64,000 nucleotides of DNA from an uncultured Flaviramulus sp. (GTDB lineage Bacteria > Bacteroidota > Bacteroidia > Flavobacteriales > Flavobacteriaceae). The stretch is from the NCBI GenBank assembly GCA_947501105.1, contig CANMUP010000001.1:682001-746000 (forward strand), read 5' to 3'. The notes below the pieces were generated by a model that saw only the letters and a program-made list of their open reading frames with translations, ran no database searches and had not been told where the DNA came from. This document shows positions 1-8,280 of this stretch, piece after piece. Each line of letters begins with the position of its first letter. Positions within the stretch are counted from its first letter, which is position 1. The translations under genes and the position numbers were made by a program.

Positions 1-397
1 CAATATGAATATATACAGGAATATCAATTATTCCTAAATTATCTTGAATTGGTAACACATCAACATCTGTGTCTCCTGAACCTCCTCCAGGTCCACCGCC
101 ACCACCTGGCTTACCTTTTGCCGCTATAAATTTTCGCGTGTGGTATTCAACATCATACATCTTTTTCTCTAAACCGGGGTTTTGCTTTAGTTGACGATTT
201 AAGTTAACCATGGCGTGACAAGATTTTGAATTGTCTTTTCCTTGGCTTTGTTTTGCAGCTTCATCAGTTTCTGCATCAGTATAAACGTAAAAATCGCTCA
301 TGTCGATTTGTTGTTCTTGATCTGCATCATTTGAGTTTTCACTACACGCTGTAAATAACATGGCTACAGCAGCCATACTTAAAAATACTTTTTTCAT
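1..397 (-). CDS. Lipoprotein, N-terminal part, possibly M43-type zinc metalloprotease (partial)
   Basis: The first 132 codons are present; the rest lies beyond the left edge. Translation from the ATG at 395-397 gives a signal peptide ending in the lipobox LFTAC, so this is predicted to be an outer-membrane-anchored lipoprotein. An acidic spacer, a Cys-His pair (SCHAM), a charged helix (about residues 62-92) and a Gly/Pro-rich linker (about 96-108) follow, then a hydrophobic strand reading IDIPVYIHI. A strand of this IPVxxHV type opens the catalytic domain of M43 (pappalysin/cytophagalysin) metalloproteases in Bacteroidota, which is why that family is proposed. The HExxH zinc motif would lie outside the window, so the assignment is inference. 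It lies downstream of sufS but is separated by about 200 bases with palindromes and its own candidate promoter. Confidence 0.6.
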   Translation of the reverse strand, partial: MKKVFLSMAAVAMLFTACSENSNDADQEQQIDMSDFYVYTDAETDEAAKQSQGKDNSKSCHAMVNLNRQLKQNPGLEKKMYDVEYHTRKFIAAKGKPGGGGGPGGGSGDTDVDVLPIQDNLGIIDIPVYIHI

Positions 398-425
398 TTT
401 TATAAATTATTTAAATTAGTCGAAG

Positions 426-433
426 GAAATATA
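426..433 (-). promoter_or_regulatory. Candidate promoter -7 box of the lipoprotein gene at 1-397
   Basis: On the minus strand this reads TATATTTC, one base off the Bacteroidota consensus TAnnTTTG. A TTG on the minus strand at 457-459 lies 23 bases upstream and could be the -33 element. Both are inferred from consensus only. Confidence 0.4.
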
Positions 434-452
434 TGATGTTTTTCTTAAAATT

Positions 453-490
453 TTAACAATTTTTGTTAAATATGTGGTTAAACCACATAT
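453..490. promoter_or_regulatory. Two adjacent perfect palindromes between sufS and the lipoprotein gene
   Basis: Positions 453-469 form TTAACAA-TTT-TTGTTAA and 470-490 form a 10-bp perfect inverted repeat (ATATGTGGTT/AACCACATAT) with one central base. They abut each other. They sit over and just upstream of the candidate -33 element of the lipoprotein gene and downstream of sufS. They could be an operator or, in RNA, the end structure of the suf transcript. No U-run follows, which argues against a standard intrinsic terminator. Confidence 0.4.
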
Positions 491-593
491 ATTTTGTTAA
501 ATAATCGACAAACGGTACTATTCTGTTAATTATATAACAAGTATAATTTTAGAAAAAGGTGATGAAAATGGAGAAAACTAAAAAAAGAATAAT

Positions 594-1808
594 TTAAGAA
601 AGCATCATTTTAGCTTTTTTAACACCTTCTACTAAAGTGTCAATTTCTGCTTTGGTATTATAGAACGAAAAAGAAGCGCGAATAGTTCCTGGAATATTGT
701 AAAAATCCATGATAGGTTGAGCACAATGATGACCTGTACGCACAGCAATTCCTAGTTTATCTAAAATAGTACCTACATCGTAAGGATGAATACTATTTAA
801 GTTAAATGAAATAACCGATGTTTTGTTTTTTGAGGTTCCATAGATTTTTAAGCCTTCAATAGCGAGAAGTTTTTCTGTGGCATATTCTAACAACTCGTGT
901 TCGTATTTAGCAATATTGTTAAAACCAACATTATTCATATAATCGATTGCAGCACCAAAAGCAATACCGCCACAAATATTAGGTGTACCTGCTTCAAATT
1001 TATGCGGTAAATTGGCGTAAGTAGTTTTTTCGAAAGTTACTTCGGCAATCATTTCGCCTCCACCTTGATATGGTGGTAATTTGTTTAACCAGTCTTCTTT
1101 TCCGTAAAGCATTCCCACTCCTGTTGGTCCGCACATTTTATGTGCTGAGGCTACATAAAAATCGACATCTAGTTTTTGAACGTCAGGTTTTATATGTGGA
1201 CACGATTGTGCGCCATCAATTAAAACAGCTGCACCAACCTTATGTGCTTTTTCAATGATATATTCAATAGGATTTATGGTACCTAAAGCATTGGATATGT
1301 GGTTAACAAAAACGAGTTTTGTGTTTTTTGTGAGTAATATATCGTAATCGTCCATTACCAATTCGCCATCTTGGTTCATTGGAATAACTTTTAATATAGC
1401 CCCTGTGCGTTCACATAACATTTGCCATGGTACAATATTACTATGATGCTCTAAGGCTGAAACAATAACTTCGTCTCCTTTTTTTAGTAATGATGAAAAC
1501 CCATTAGCTACTAGGTTTATACTATGTGTTGTTCCAGAAGTAAGTATAATTTCGTGCGAAAATTTTGCGTTGAAATGTGCTTGTACTTTTTGGCGAGCTT
1601 GTTCGTATAAATCGGTTGCTTCTTGACTTAAAGTATGTACACCACGATGAATATTGGCATTGTAATTTGAATAATAATCTACAATAACATCAATGACTTG
1701 TTGAGGTGTTTGCGAAGTTGCTGCATTATCAAAATACACTAAAGATTTACCATTTACTTGTCTGGAAAGAATGGGAAAGTCTTTTCTTATGTCGTTTACT
1801 TTAAACAT
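594..1808 (-). CDS. sufS: Cysteine desulfurase SufS
   Basis: 404-residue PLP enzyme that removes sulfur from L-cysteine and passes it as a persulfide to the SufBCD scaffold. The PLP-binding lysine is in ASAHKMCGPTG. The catalytic cysteine is C362 in RTGHHCAQPIM, the motif of SufS/CsdA (class II) enzymes. The N-terminal DFPIL and FDNAATSQTP segments are typical. Length is normal for the family. It is the last gene of the suf cluster, separated from sufD by about 90 bases that contain a palindromic repeat, whereas the other suf gaps are short; its expression may therefore differ from the upstream genes. No sufE or sufU is visible inside the window. Confidence 0.97.
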   Translation of the reverse strand: MFKVNDIRKDFPILSRQVNGKSLVYFDNAATSQTPQQVIDVIVDYYSNYNANIHRGVHTLSQEATDLYEQARQKVQAHFNAKFSHEIILTSGTTHSINLVANGFSSLLKKGDEVIVSALEHHSNIVPWQMLCERTGAILKVIPMNQDGELVMDDYDILLTKNTKLVFVNHISNALGTINPIEYIIEKAHKVGAAVLIDGAQSCPHIKPDVQKLDVDFYVASAHKMCGPTGVGMLYGKEDWLNKLPPYQGGGEMIAEVTFEKTTYANLPHKFEAGTPNICGGIAFGAAIDYMNNVGFNNIAKYEHELLEYATEKLLAIEGLKIYGTSKNKTSVISFNLNSIHPYDVGTILDKLGIAVRTGHHCAQPIMDFYNIPGTIRASFSFYNTKAEIDTLVEGVKKAKMMLS

Positions 1809-1820
1809 GGCTGATTGTTT

Positions 1821-1891
1821 AGCCCCGATAGAAACGGCATCCTTTTTTGAGGTACGAAAAAAAGATACAGTGGATAGCGGGAAATAGCTTC
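1821..1891. repeat. Palindromic intergenic repeat, copy 1 (core form)
   Basis: On the plus strand the element starts with AGCCCCGATAGAAACGGCAT followed by CC and a T-run, and ends with an A-run, GATACAGTGGATAGCGGG and AAATAGCTTC. The two halves are imperfectly complementary around the T-run/A-run. The same left end (..AACGGCATCC-T-run) and right end (A-run-GATAtAGtGGA) occur at 40439-40604 and 56597-56727, where extra sequence lies between the halves. This copy has almost none and is taken as the core form. It fills the sufD-sufS gap. Confidence 0.75.
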
Positions 1892-1899
1892 AAATGGTT

Positions 1900-3213
1900 T
1901 TATAAATCAAATCCAATATTAACACCTAGTTTATTGGCAATAATTTTTGTGATGCGTTGTTTCATTTCTCGAATTTTAACCGAGCTTAACACGTTGTTAC
2001 TGAAGGCGTACATTAAAAGAGCTTTGGCTTCTTTTTCTGGAATCCCTCGAGAACGCATATAAAACATAGCATCTTCATCTAATTGACCAATAGTACAACC
2101 GTGAGAACATTTTACATCGTCGGCAAAAATTTCTAACTGTGGTTTTGTGTTTATAGTGGCTTTGTCGCTAACTAAAATATTGTTGTTAGATTGAAAGGCA
2201 TTTGTTTTTTGAGCCTCTTTTTCTACGATAATTTTACCGTTAAAAACACCTGTTGAGTTTTCGTTATAAATGCCTTTATAATCTTGATGACTCTCACAAT
2301 TAGGTTCTATGTGATGTACCAATGTATTATGGTCAACATGTTGTTTGTTGCCAATAATTGTTACGCCTTTTAATATAGAATCAATACGTTCGCCTTCTTG
2401 ATAGAAATTAAGATTGTTGCGGATTAATTTTCCGCCAAATGCAAAGGTGTGTACCGAGGCAACACTTTCGCGTTTTTGCTTTATGAATGTATTGTCTATT
2501 AAAGACGCGTTTGCATTATCGTTTTGTATTTTGTAATAATCTACAATAGCACGTTTGTTTGCGAAAATTTCGGTAACGCTGTTGGTTAAAACGGCATTAT
2601 CGGTTAAGCTTTGATGGCGTTCAATAATTTGTACATGAGAATTCTCATCAACTACAATTAAATTACGTGGTTGTAACAAAGTTGCTGATTCATTTCCTGT
2701 TGATAAATGAATAATTTGAATTGGTTTTTCAACCAGTTTATTTTTTGGAATATGAATGTAAGCACCTTCTTTAGAAAATGCTGTATTAAGCGATGGTAAA
2801 CTATCTTTTGTAGCGGCTTTGTTAAAATAATTCTCGATAACTAAGCGGTATTTTGGTTTTGATAATGCAGCAGACATTAAACAAACATCCATCCCGTCAT
2901 GAGTTGTTTCAGATAAATGTGAAGAATATTTACCATCGATAAATACTATTTTATAGGTATCTATATCGTGGATGAAATATTTTTTTACATCTCTATATTC
3001 TAAAGCATTTTCTTGTTTAGGAAAAACACTATAATCTTCTTTTAATATTTTATTTAAGGAAGTGTATTTCCAGGCCTCCTCCTTTTTAGAAGGAAATCCT
3101 TTTTCTTCAAATATTTTTATAGCGTCGTTTCTAACATCGTGAACATATGAGTCTACCTCGGCTTGATCTTCGAATACTAGAAAGGATGATACTAATTTTT
3201 CTTTTAAATCCAT
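1900..3213 (-). CDS. sufD: Fe-S cluster assembly protein SufD
   Basis: 437-residue subunit of the SufBC2D scaffold, on which iron-sulfur clusters are built in the cytoplasm. The N-terminal part (FPSKKEEAWKYTSL) and the C-terminal beta-helix region are family hallmarks. The C-terminal segment DDVKCSHGCTIGQLDEDAMFYMRSRG contains the conserved Cys-Ser-His-Gly stretch, whose His is implicated in SufD function. It ends with the helical region typical of SufB/SufD. It follows sufC with a 46-base gap that holds a small inverted repeat (CAGTCT/AGACTG near 3229-3245). The ATG at 3211-3213 is the natural start, since the N-terminus aligns from there. Confidence 0.97.
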   Translation of the reverse strand: MDLKEKLVSSFLVFEDQAEVDSYVHDVRNDAIKIFEEKGFPSKKEEAWKYTSLNKILKEDYSVFPKQENALEYRDVKKYFIHDIDTYKIVFIDGKYSSHLSETTHDGMDVCLMSAALSKPKYRLVIENYFNKAATKDSLPSLNTAFSKEGAYIHIPKNKLVEKPIQIIHLSTGNESATLLQPRNLIVVDENSHVQIIERHQSLTDNAVLTNSVTEIFANKRAIVDYYKIQNDNANASLIDNTFIKQKRESVASVHTFAFGGKLIRNNLNFYQEGERIDSILKGVTIIGNKQHVDHNTLVHHIEPNCESHQDYKGIYNENSTGVFNGKIIVEKEAQKTNAFQSNNNILVSDKATINTKPQLEIFADDVKCSHGCTIGQLDEDAMFYMRSRGIPEKEAKALLMYAFSNNVLSSVKIREMKQRITKIIANKLGVNIGFDL

Positions 3214-3259
3214 ATGTTTAAATCTTCAGTCTTTTTGAGACTGCTTACTCTTACTGGCG

Positions 3260-4012
3260 TTATGCGCCAACTTCTTCTTTAATCCAATCGTAACCTTTTT
3301 CTTCAAGCTCGTGTGCTAGTTCTTTTGTTCCAGACTTTACAATTTTTCCATTATGAAGCACATGCACAAAATCTGGTACTATATGATCTAATAAGCGCTG
3401 GTAGTGCGTTATTACGATTACAGCATTGTCTTTACTTTTAAGTTTATTAACACCATTAGCAACAATACGTAAAGCATCAATATCTAACCCAGAATCGGTT
3501 TCATCAAGAATAGCCAATTTTGGTTCTAACATTGCCATTTGAAAAATTTCATTTCGTTTTTTTTCTCCACCAGAAAAGCCTTCATTTAATGAGCGTGATA
3601 AAAATTTTCTATCAATTTCTAGTAAATCGGCTTTATCACGAATAAGTTTTAACATGTCTTTAGCAGGCATGTCTTCTAATCCTTTTGCTTTGCGCGTTTC
3701 GTTTATAGCTGTTTTAATAAAGTTTGTTACAGAGACTCCAGGGATCTCAACAGGGTATTGAAATGATAAAAATATACCTTTATGCGCACGTTCCTCGGCT
3801 GCTAATTCATCAATGTCTTCACCTTCAAAAACAATAGAGCCGTTGGTTGCTTCGTACTCTTCTTTTCCAGCGATAACAGAAGCCAATGTGCTTTTTCCTG
3901 AACCATTTGGTCCCATAATAGCGTGAACTTCTCCTGGTTTTACCTCTAAATTAATGCCTCTTAAAATGGCTTTATCTTCAATACTTGCGTGTAAATTATC
4001 TATTTTTAACAT
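3260..4012 (-). CDS. sufC: Fe-S cluster assembly ATPase SufC
   Basis: 250-residue ABC-type ATPase that works without a membrane domain as part of SufBCD. Visible motifs are Walker A GPNGSGKST (about residues 34-42), a Q-loop in SFQYPVEIPGV, the ABC signature LNEGFSGGEKKR, Walker B LAILDETDSGLDID and the switch histidine in VIVITHYQRLL. DETDSGLD in place of the usual DEPT is a SufC feature. It starts two bases after the stop of the preceding lipoprotein gene, so the two are very likely translated from the same mRNA. Confidence 0.98.
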   Translation of the reverse strand: MLKIDNLHASIEDKAILRGINLEVKPGEVHAIMGPNGSGKSTLASVIAGKEEYEATNGSIVFEGEDIDELAAEERAHKGIFLSFQYPVEIPGVSVTNFIKTAINETRKAKGLEDMPAKDMLKLIRDKADLLEIDRKFLSRSLNEGFSGGEKKRNEIFQMAMLEPKLAILDETDSGLDIDALRIVANGVNKLKSKDNAVIVITHYQRLLDHIVPDFVHVLHNGKIVKSGTKELAHELEEKGYDWIKEEVGA

Positions 4013-4013
4013 C

Positions 4014-4430
4014 CTATTGATTTCCTAATTTTATTAAATTGTTGTTTTCGGTCTTTAAGGGAGAAACGCTTAATATTTCTTTAATTTCTACAAGGTTATC
4101 CCAACCCTCTTCACCTTCTGCTTTTTGAGATATTTTTCCACGAACTTCAACTAGAACAAAGTCTGTCGGTTCTTTTTTAAATGGTTTTGCTTTGTTGTTT
4201 AATTCATCAACCTTATGGTTAAGTATAACACCATAAATTTCGGCATGTGTTTGTAAAACAGCAGCATCAGCATAATACACAAACTCACCTTTTAAATGTG
4301 TTAGCCCATCACTTTGCTTAGCTGTTTTTTCAAGACTATCATCAATAATAGTTTGAGTCTCAGATTTAGTTTCTTTTTTACAACTAACAAACGCCAAAAT
4401 AGATATAAGTAGAATTAGTACTTTTTTCAT
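4014..4430 (-). CDS. Small lipoprotein with NlpE-like C-terminal domain, inside the suf operon
   Basis: 138 residues from the ATG at 4428-4430. A longer frame could start at 4451, but MKKVLILLISILAFVSC is a complete lipoprotein signal (lipobox AFVSC), so the shorter start is chosen. After an acidic spacer comes about 95 residues beginning LKGEFVYYADAAVL and ending near VEIKEILSVSP. The FxYxADAA pattern and the closing VE-like strand resemble the OB-fold C-terminal domain of the envelope-stress lipoprotein NlpE; this is a motif-level guess. It lies between sufB and sufC with gaps of 10 and 1 bases, so it is co-transcribed with them. A lipoprotein among cytoplasmic Fe-S assembly genes is unexpected; its role is unknown. 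Confidence 0.8.
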   Translation of the reverse strand: MKKVLILLISILAFVSCKKETKSETQTIIDDSLEKTAKQSDGLTHLKGEFVYYADAAVLQTHAEIYGVILNHKVDELNNKAKPFKKEPTDFVLVEVRGKISQKAEGEEGWDNLVEIKEILSVSPLKTENNNLIKLGNQ

Positions 4431-4440
4431 TTTTATTAAT

Positions 4441-5889
4441 TTAACCAACACTACCTTCTAAACTTATTTCTAATAATTTTTGTGCCTCAACAGCAAACTC
4501 CATAGGAAGTTTATTTAAAACTTCTTTGCTAAAACCATTTACTATTAAAGCAATGGCTTTTTCGGTATCAATTCCACGTTGATTACAATAAAAAATTTGA
4601 TCTTCTCCAATTTTACTAGTTGTTGCTTCGTGTTCTATTTTTGCTGACTTATTTTTAGCTTCAATATAAGGGAATGTATGCGCGCCACATTCATTACCCA
4701 TAAGTAAACTATCACATTGCGAAAAATTACGAGCATTTTCTGCTCTAGAATTTATTTGAACCAAACCACGATAACTGTTTTGCGATTTTCCTGCAGAAAT
4801 TCCTTTGGAAATAATTGTTGATTTGGTGTTCTTCCCAAGATGAATCATCTTTGTACCGGTATCGGCTTGTTGGTAATTGTTAGTTACTGCAATTGAGTAA
4901 AACTCACCAACTGAATTATCTCCTTTTAATATACAACTTGGGTATTTCCAAGTAACAGCAGAGCCTGTTTCAATTTGCGTCCAAGAGATTTTTGCATTCT
5001 TCTCGCATAAACCACGCTTGGTTACAAAATTGTAAACACCACCTTTTCCTTCTGCATTTCCAGGGTACCAGTTTTGTACGGTTGAGTATTTAATTTCTGC
5101 ATCATCTAAAGCAATAAGCTCTACAACGGCTGCGTGTAATTGATTTTCATCTCTGCTTGGTGCTGTACAACCTTCTAGATAACTTACATAACTGCCTTCG
5201 TCTGCAATAACAAGTGTTCTTTCAAATTGTCCAGTTCCTGCTTGGTTAATTCTAAAATAGGTCGACAATTCCATAGGGCAACGTACACCTTTTGGAATAT
5301 AGCAGAAAGAACCATCACTAAATACAGCCGAATTTAACGCGGCATAGAAATTATCTTTTTGAGGCACGACAGTACCTAAATGTTTTTTCACAAGTTCCGG
5401 ATGCTCTCTAATAGCCTCAGAGATACTCATGAAAATGATACCTTTTTCGCCTAATGTTTTCTTGAACGTGGTTGCTACTGAAACCGAATCAATAACAACA
5501 TCCATAGCAACACCAGCTAGTTTTTTCTGCTCGTCTAAAGAAATACCTAGTTTTTCAAAAGTTGCCAATAACTCAGGGTCAACCTCATCAATACTATCAT
5601 ATTTAGGTTTGCTATTAGGTGCTGAGTAATACGAAATACCTTGAAAATCTGGCTTTTTATAGTTTACATTTGCCCAGTCTGGTTCGGTCATGTCTTTCCA
5701 AACTTTAAAGGCTTCCAATCTCCAGTCGGTCATCCATTGCGGTTCTTCTTTCTTTTTAGAAATAGCACGTACAATATCTTCATTTATACCATTTGGAAAA
5801 GTCTCAGATTCTATATCTGTGTAAAAACCGTATTCGTATTCTTTGGTTTTTAATTCTTCGCGTAAATCGTCTTCAGTATACTTCGACAT
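4441..5889 (-). CDS. sufB: Fe-S cluster assembly protein SufB
   Basis: 482-residue core scaffold subunit of SufBC2D. The family pattern is clear: N-terminal [13 protein letters not shown], the helical region with [15 protein letters not shown], and the long beta-helix with [35 protein letters not shown] and [19 protein letters not shown]. The last contains the conserved cysteine usually named as a sulfur acceptor. The C-terminal helix ends [10 protein letters not shown]. Length matches SufB of Bacteroidota. It follows the A-type carrier gene by 16 bases. Confidence 0.98.
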   Translation of the reverse strand: MSKYTEDDLREELKTKEYEYGFYTDIESETFPNGINEDIVRAISKKKEEPQWMTDWRLEAFKVWKDMTEPDWANVNYKKPDFQGISYYSAPNSKPKYDSIDEVDPELLATFEKLGISLDEQKKLAGVAMDVVIDSVSVATTFKKTLGEKGIIFMSISEAIREHPELVKKHLGTVVPQKDNFYAALNSAVFSDGSFCYIPKGVRCPMELSTYFRINQAGTGQFERTLVIADEGSYVSYLEGCTAPSRDENQLHAAVVELIALDDAEIKYSTVQNWYPGNAEGKGGVYNFVTKRGLCEKNAKISWTQIETGSAVTWKYPSCILKGDNSVGEFYSIAVTNNYQQADTGTKMIHLGKNTKSTIISKGISAGKSQNSYRGLVQINSRAENARNFSQCDSLLMGNECGAHTFPYIEAKNKSAKIEHEATTSKIGEDQIFYCNQRGIDTEKAIALIVNGFSKEVLNKLPMEFAVEAQKLLEISLEGSVG

Positions 5890-5905
5890 AATACTTTCTT
5901 AAATT

Positions 5906-6235
5906 TTATAGTGAAAATGATTCGCCACAACCACAAGTACGGTTAGCGTTAGGGTTATTGAAAATAAATCCTGTTCCGTTTAATCCTCCTGAATATTCAA
6001 GAGTGGTACCTATTAAGTATAAAAAGCTTTTTTTGTCTACAATAATTTTTACACCATTGTCTTCAAAAACCTTGTCACCATCTTGTTGTTCTTTATCAAA
6101 TTTTAAATCGTAAGATAAACCAGAACAACCACCGCTTTTTACGCCTACACGAACATAGTCCTTGGTTGCATTATAACCATCATTGGTCATAAGCTCCACT
6201 ACTTTTTTCTTAGCTGTTTCAGAAACTTTTATCAT
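5906..6235 (-). CDS. sufA: HesB/IscA/SufA family A-type Fe-S carrier
   Basis: 109 residues. A-type carriers accept assembled clusters and hand them to target enzymes. The three conserved cysteines are present: one in KSGGCSGLSYDL and two in NRTCGCGESFSL at the C-terminus. The N-terminal IKVSETAKKKVVELM is the usual opening. It is the first gene of the suf operon, downstream of a consensus Bacteroidota promoter and a structured leader of about 120 bases. The exact name (sufA, iscA or erpA) cannot be settled from sequence; its place in the suf operon favours sufA. Confidence 0.93.
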   Translation of the reverse strand: MIKVSETAKKKVVELMTNDGYNATKDYVRVGVKSGGCSGLSYDLKFDKEQQDGDKVFEDNGVKIIVDKKSFLYLIGTTLEYSGGLNGTGFIFNNPNANRTCGCGESFSL

Positions 6236-6356
6236 AATTATCCTTTCCTAAACTTCTTTTTAAAAGAAGAACTCAAAAATCGGGTGATTTTGAGTTTTTA
6301 TTTTAGTGTTTATATTGTTTAAAAACGTCTAATTTTTATTAAGACGGTTTCTAAAT
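6236..6356 (-). promoter_or_regulatory. Structured 5' leader of the suf operon
   Basis: Between the predicted transcription start and the first suf ATG, three inverted repeats can be drawn: ACCGTCT/AGACG near 6325-6347, a long one near 6271-6298 (AACTCAAAAATC/GATTTTGAGTT), and a short TCTTCTTTT/AAAAGAAG near 6251-6271. No known riboswitch class is recognised. The middle hairpin is followed on the minus strand by a weak T-rich run, so attenuation or mRNA stabilisation is possible. Confidence 0.4.
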
Positions 6357-6362
6357 AGAGTG

Positions 6363-6370
6363 CAAATATA
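6363..6370 (-). promoter_or_regulatory. Promoter -7 box of the suf operon
   Basis: On the minus strand this reads TATATTTG followed by CAC, a perfect match to the Bacteroidota sigma-factor consensus TAnnTTTG. A clear -33 TTG at the ideal distance is not seen. Transcription would start near 6357 and run through sufA, sufB, the lipoprotein gene, sufC, sufD and sufS. Confidence 0.75.
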
Positions 6371-6435
6371 CAATATAAGTCATGGAAAACCACATAACCT
6401 AACATTATATTAGTATATCGCTTTATAGGTTTTTC

Positions 6436-7503
6436 TTATTGATTTAAGAAGTTTGGATTGCTTATAAACTCATTATCAGAAAGAGACAGTAAAAAGGCTT
6501 TTAAATCGGCTTTATCTTGTACAGATAATTGTACGCCACCTAGATTTACTTTCTTCATTAAGGGATCAATTGTAGGCGAATTTTGCAAGCCTTCGCTATA
6601 ATGATTTATAACTTCATCGAGTGTTGCGAATCTGCCGTCGTGCATATAGGGTGCAGTAAAAGCAAGATTGCGTAAAGAGGGTGATTTGAATTTGCCATTA
6701 TCTGCTGGGTCGCCAGTTACTTTGCCTAAGCCTAAATCTGTAATAGTAGCATCTAAACCATTGTTATGAAAAATATTATCTGTCCATAAGGGGTTTTTAT
6801 CACTGCCGTGACAATGGAAACAATCCCCCTTGGTTTCATCCATAAAAACATTAAACCCGTTGAGTTCTTGTGGTGTTAAAGTTGCTTCTCCTAAAAGATA
6901 TTTATCAAATTTGGAATTTGATGAGATTAATGTGCGCTCAAATTGAGCAATAGCTTTTGTAACCTTTGCCGAATCTATTTTTGAAGTACCAAAAGCTAGA
7001 TTGAAAAGGCTAGGATATTCAGAATGTTCTTGTAATTTTTGTTCAACTTGTTGCCAAGTGTTATGCATCTCTTTTGGGTCTGTAACTGGTTGAAATGCTT
7101 GATGTTCTAAACTAAAAACACGACCGTCCCAAAAGAATTTCTCATCATAGTTCCATGCCAAATTGAATAATGGCATTGAGTTTCTATTACCACGAATACC
7201 ATCAATTCCATCACTAAATCTATCGGCGTCAGAAAATGCGTTTTCTGGAGCATGGCAATCTGCGCAAGCTTGTGTGTTATTTGCAGATAAAATAGGGTCA
7301 AAAAATAATTTTTTCCCTAATGCAATACCTTCAGCAGTTTGTGGATTATCTGTTGGAATTACAGGGTTTAAAATATTATCTTCAAATAATTGAGGAATTT
7401 GTAATGGGCTTGGTGTTGAAACATAAGTATCTACATTTTCATTTGAACATGACGAACAGATGAAAATGAAGATACAGCTAATATGTAATGTCCATTTTTG
7501 CAA
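6436..7503 (-). CDS. MauG/MbnH-like dihaem cytochrome c peroxidase family lipoprotein
   Basis: 355 residues. A short signal with lipobox ICSSC (C19) predicts a lipoprotein. Two haem c sites are present: CADCH at 80-84 and CFHCH at 228-232, the layout of bacterial dihaem peroxidases/MauG enzymes. LALGKKLFFD-type sequence before haem 1 and APYMHDGRFATLDEV near residue 290 are family hallmarks. In this family MauG and MbnH oxidise tryptophans of partner proteins rather than detoxify peroxide. Immediately upstream, with a 4-base gap, is an MbnP homologue, the known substrate of MbnH, so the same job is inferred here. The only plausible start is TTG at 7503: no in-frame ATG lies before the haem region and a stop lies just upstream, so translation may be coupled to mbnP. 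Confidence 0.92.
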   Translation of the reverse strand: MQKWTLHISCIFIFICSSCSNENVDTYVSTPSPLQIPQLFEDNILNPVIPTDNPQTAEGIALGKKLFFDPILSANNTQACADCHAPENAFSDADRFSDGIDGIRGNRNSMPLFNLAWNYDEKFFWDGRVFSLEHQAFQPVTDPKEMHNTWQQVEQKLQEHSEYPSLFNLAFGTSKIDSAKVTKAIAQFERTLISSNSKFDKYLLGEATLTPQELNGFNVFMDETKGDCFHCHGSDKNPLWTDNIFHNNGLDATITDLGLGKVTGDPADNGKFKSPSLRNLAFTAPYMHDGRFATLDEVINHYSEGLQNSPTIDPLMKKVNLGGVQLSVQDKADLKAFLLSLSDNEFISNPNFLNQ

Positions 7504-7507
7504 AAAA

Positions 7508-8278
7508 TTATTGTGTAACAGATTCTAAACTAAATACATTTTGACCATTTTCAAACATCATAACTTGAGCATTGAAATTAGGCATTAACATGCTATTTAA
7601 ATGGTTTAAATCCCAAGTATTTGGGTTTTTAAACCATTCGGAAATATTCATTTTAACATTAAAAACCGCATTATTTGTAATAGTAATTGCTCCTAAATCA
7701 ACTTCAAAAAAAGTGTCTTGAAATTCTTGCGGCGTTTTAGAATTGTCAACGGCTCTTATGGCATGATAGGCATACCCAGTTTCTATTGCAGTGTTATTAA
7801 TAAACTTTCCTTCAAATTGCATATAATGATAACCACCGCCTAGCATGGCAGGAACATTCCATGATGCCGAATTCAAATCGGTATAATTGTCATTATAATT
7901 ATCGTCATTATTAAAGCCAAAAGTAAACGACACTTTGCTGTATTCTCCTGTTGGAATTGAAGAAGTTGGTGTAAATGACAAGTTTGAATTGTTTGTAACA
8001 TCAATTAAATTATAGCCATCCAATGTGATTTTTTCTCCGTTTGACTTTTGAAAGGTGATTTTTGAAATTAAATACCTAAGTTTTGTGATACTTAGTTGCT
8101 CGCCATTTGCATTGGTATATTGAATTGTGTTGAAATTTGCATTTGTAACAGATGTTCCGTCCCAATTATGAGTAAAGTTGAAAGTAGCATTTACTTGGGT
8201 AGTAACGTCATCATTATCGTTATGACATGATAGTAGAGTAAGAAAACTAAATATTAGTATGGGGATTATTCGTTGCAC
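7508..8278 (-). CDS. MbnP family lipoprotein (likely partner/substrate of the dihaem enzyme)
   Basis: 256 residues, starting at GTG (8278), since no nearby in-frame ATG exists. The signal peptide ends LTLLSC (C18), predicting a lipoprotein. The body fits the MbnP family: ITKLRYLISKITFQ, DGYNLIDV, PTGEYSKVSFTFGFN, LGGGYHYMQFEG and FEVDLGAITI are the characteristic segments of this all-beta protein. In methanotrophs MbnP is a periplasmic copper-binding protein with a tryptophan converted to kynurenine by MbnH. Four Trp residues are visible; W39 in FTHNWDG lies two residues from H37 and is a candidate modified site, but this is inference. It sits between the propeller lipoprotein (2-base gap) and the MauG/MbnH gene (4-base gap). 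Confidence 0.9.
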   Translation of the reverse strand: MQRIIPILIFSFLTLLSCHNDNDDVTTQVNATFNFTHNWDGTSVTNANFNTIQYTNANGEQLSITKLRYLISKITFQKSNGEKITLDGYNLIDVTNNSNLSFTPTSSIPTGEYSKVSFTFGFNNDDNYNDNYTDLNSASWNVPAMLGGGYHYMQFEGKFINNTAIETGYAYHAIRAVDNSKTPQEFQDTFFEVDLGAITITNNAVFNVKMNISEWFKNPNTWDLNHLNSMLMPNFNAQVMMFENGQNVFSLESVTQ

Positions 8279-8280
8279 TT

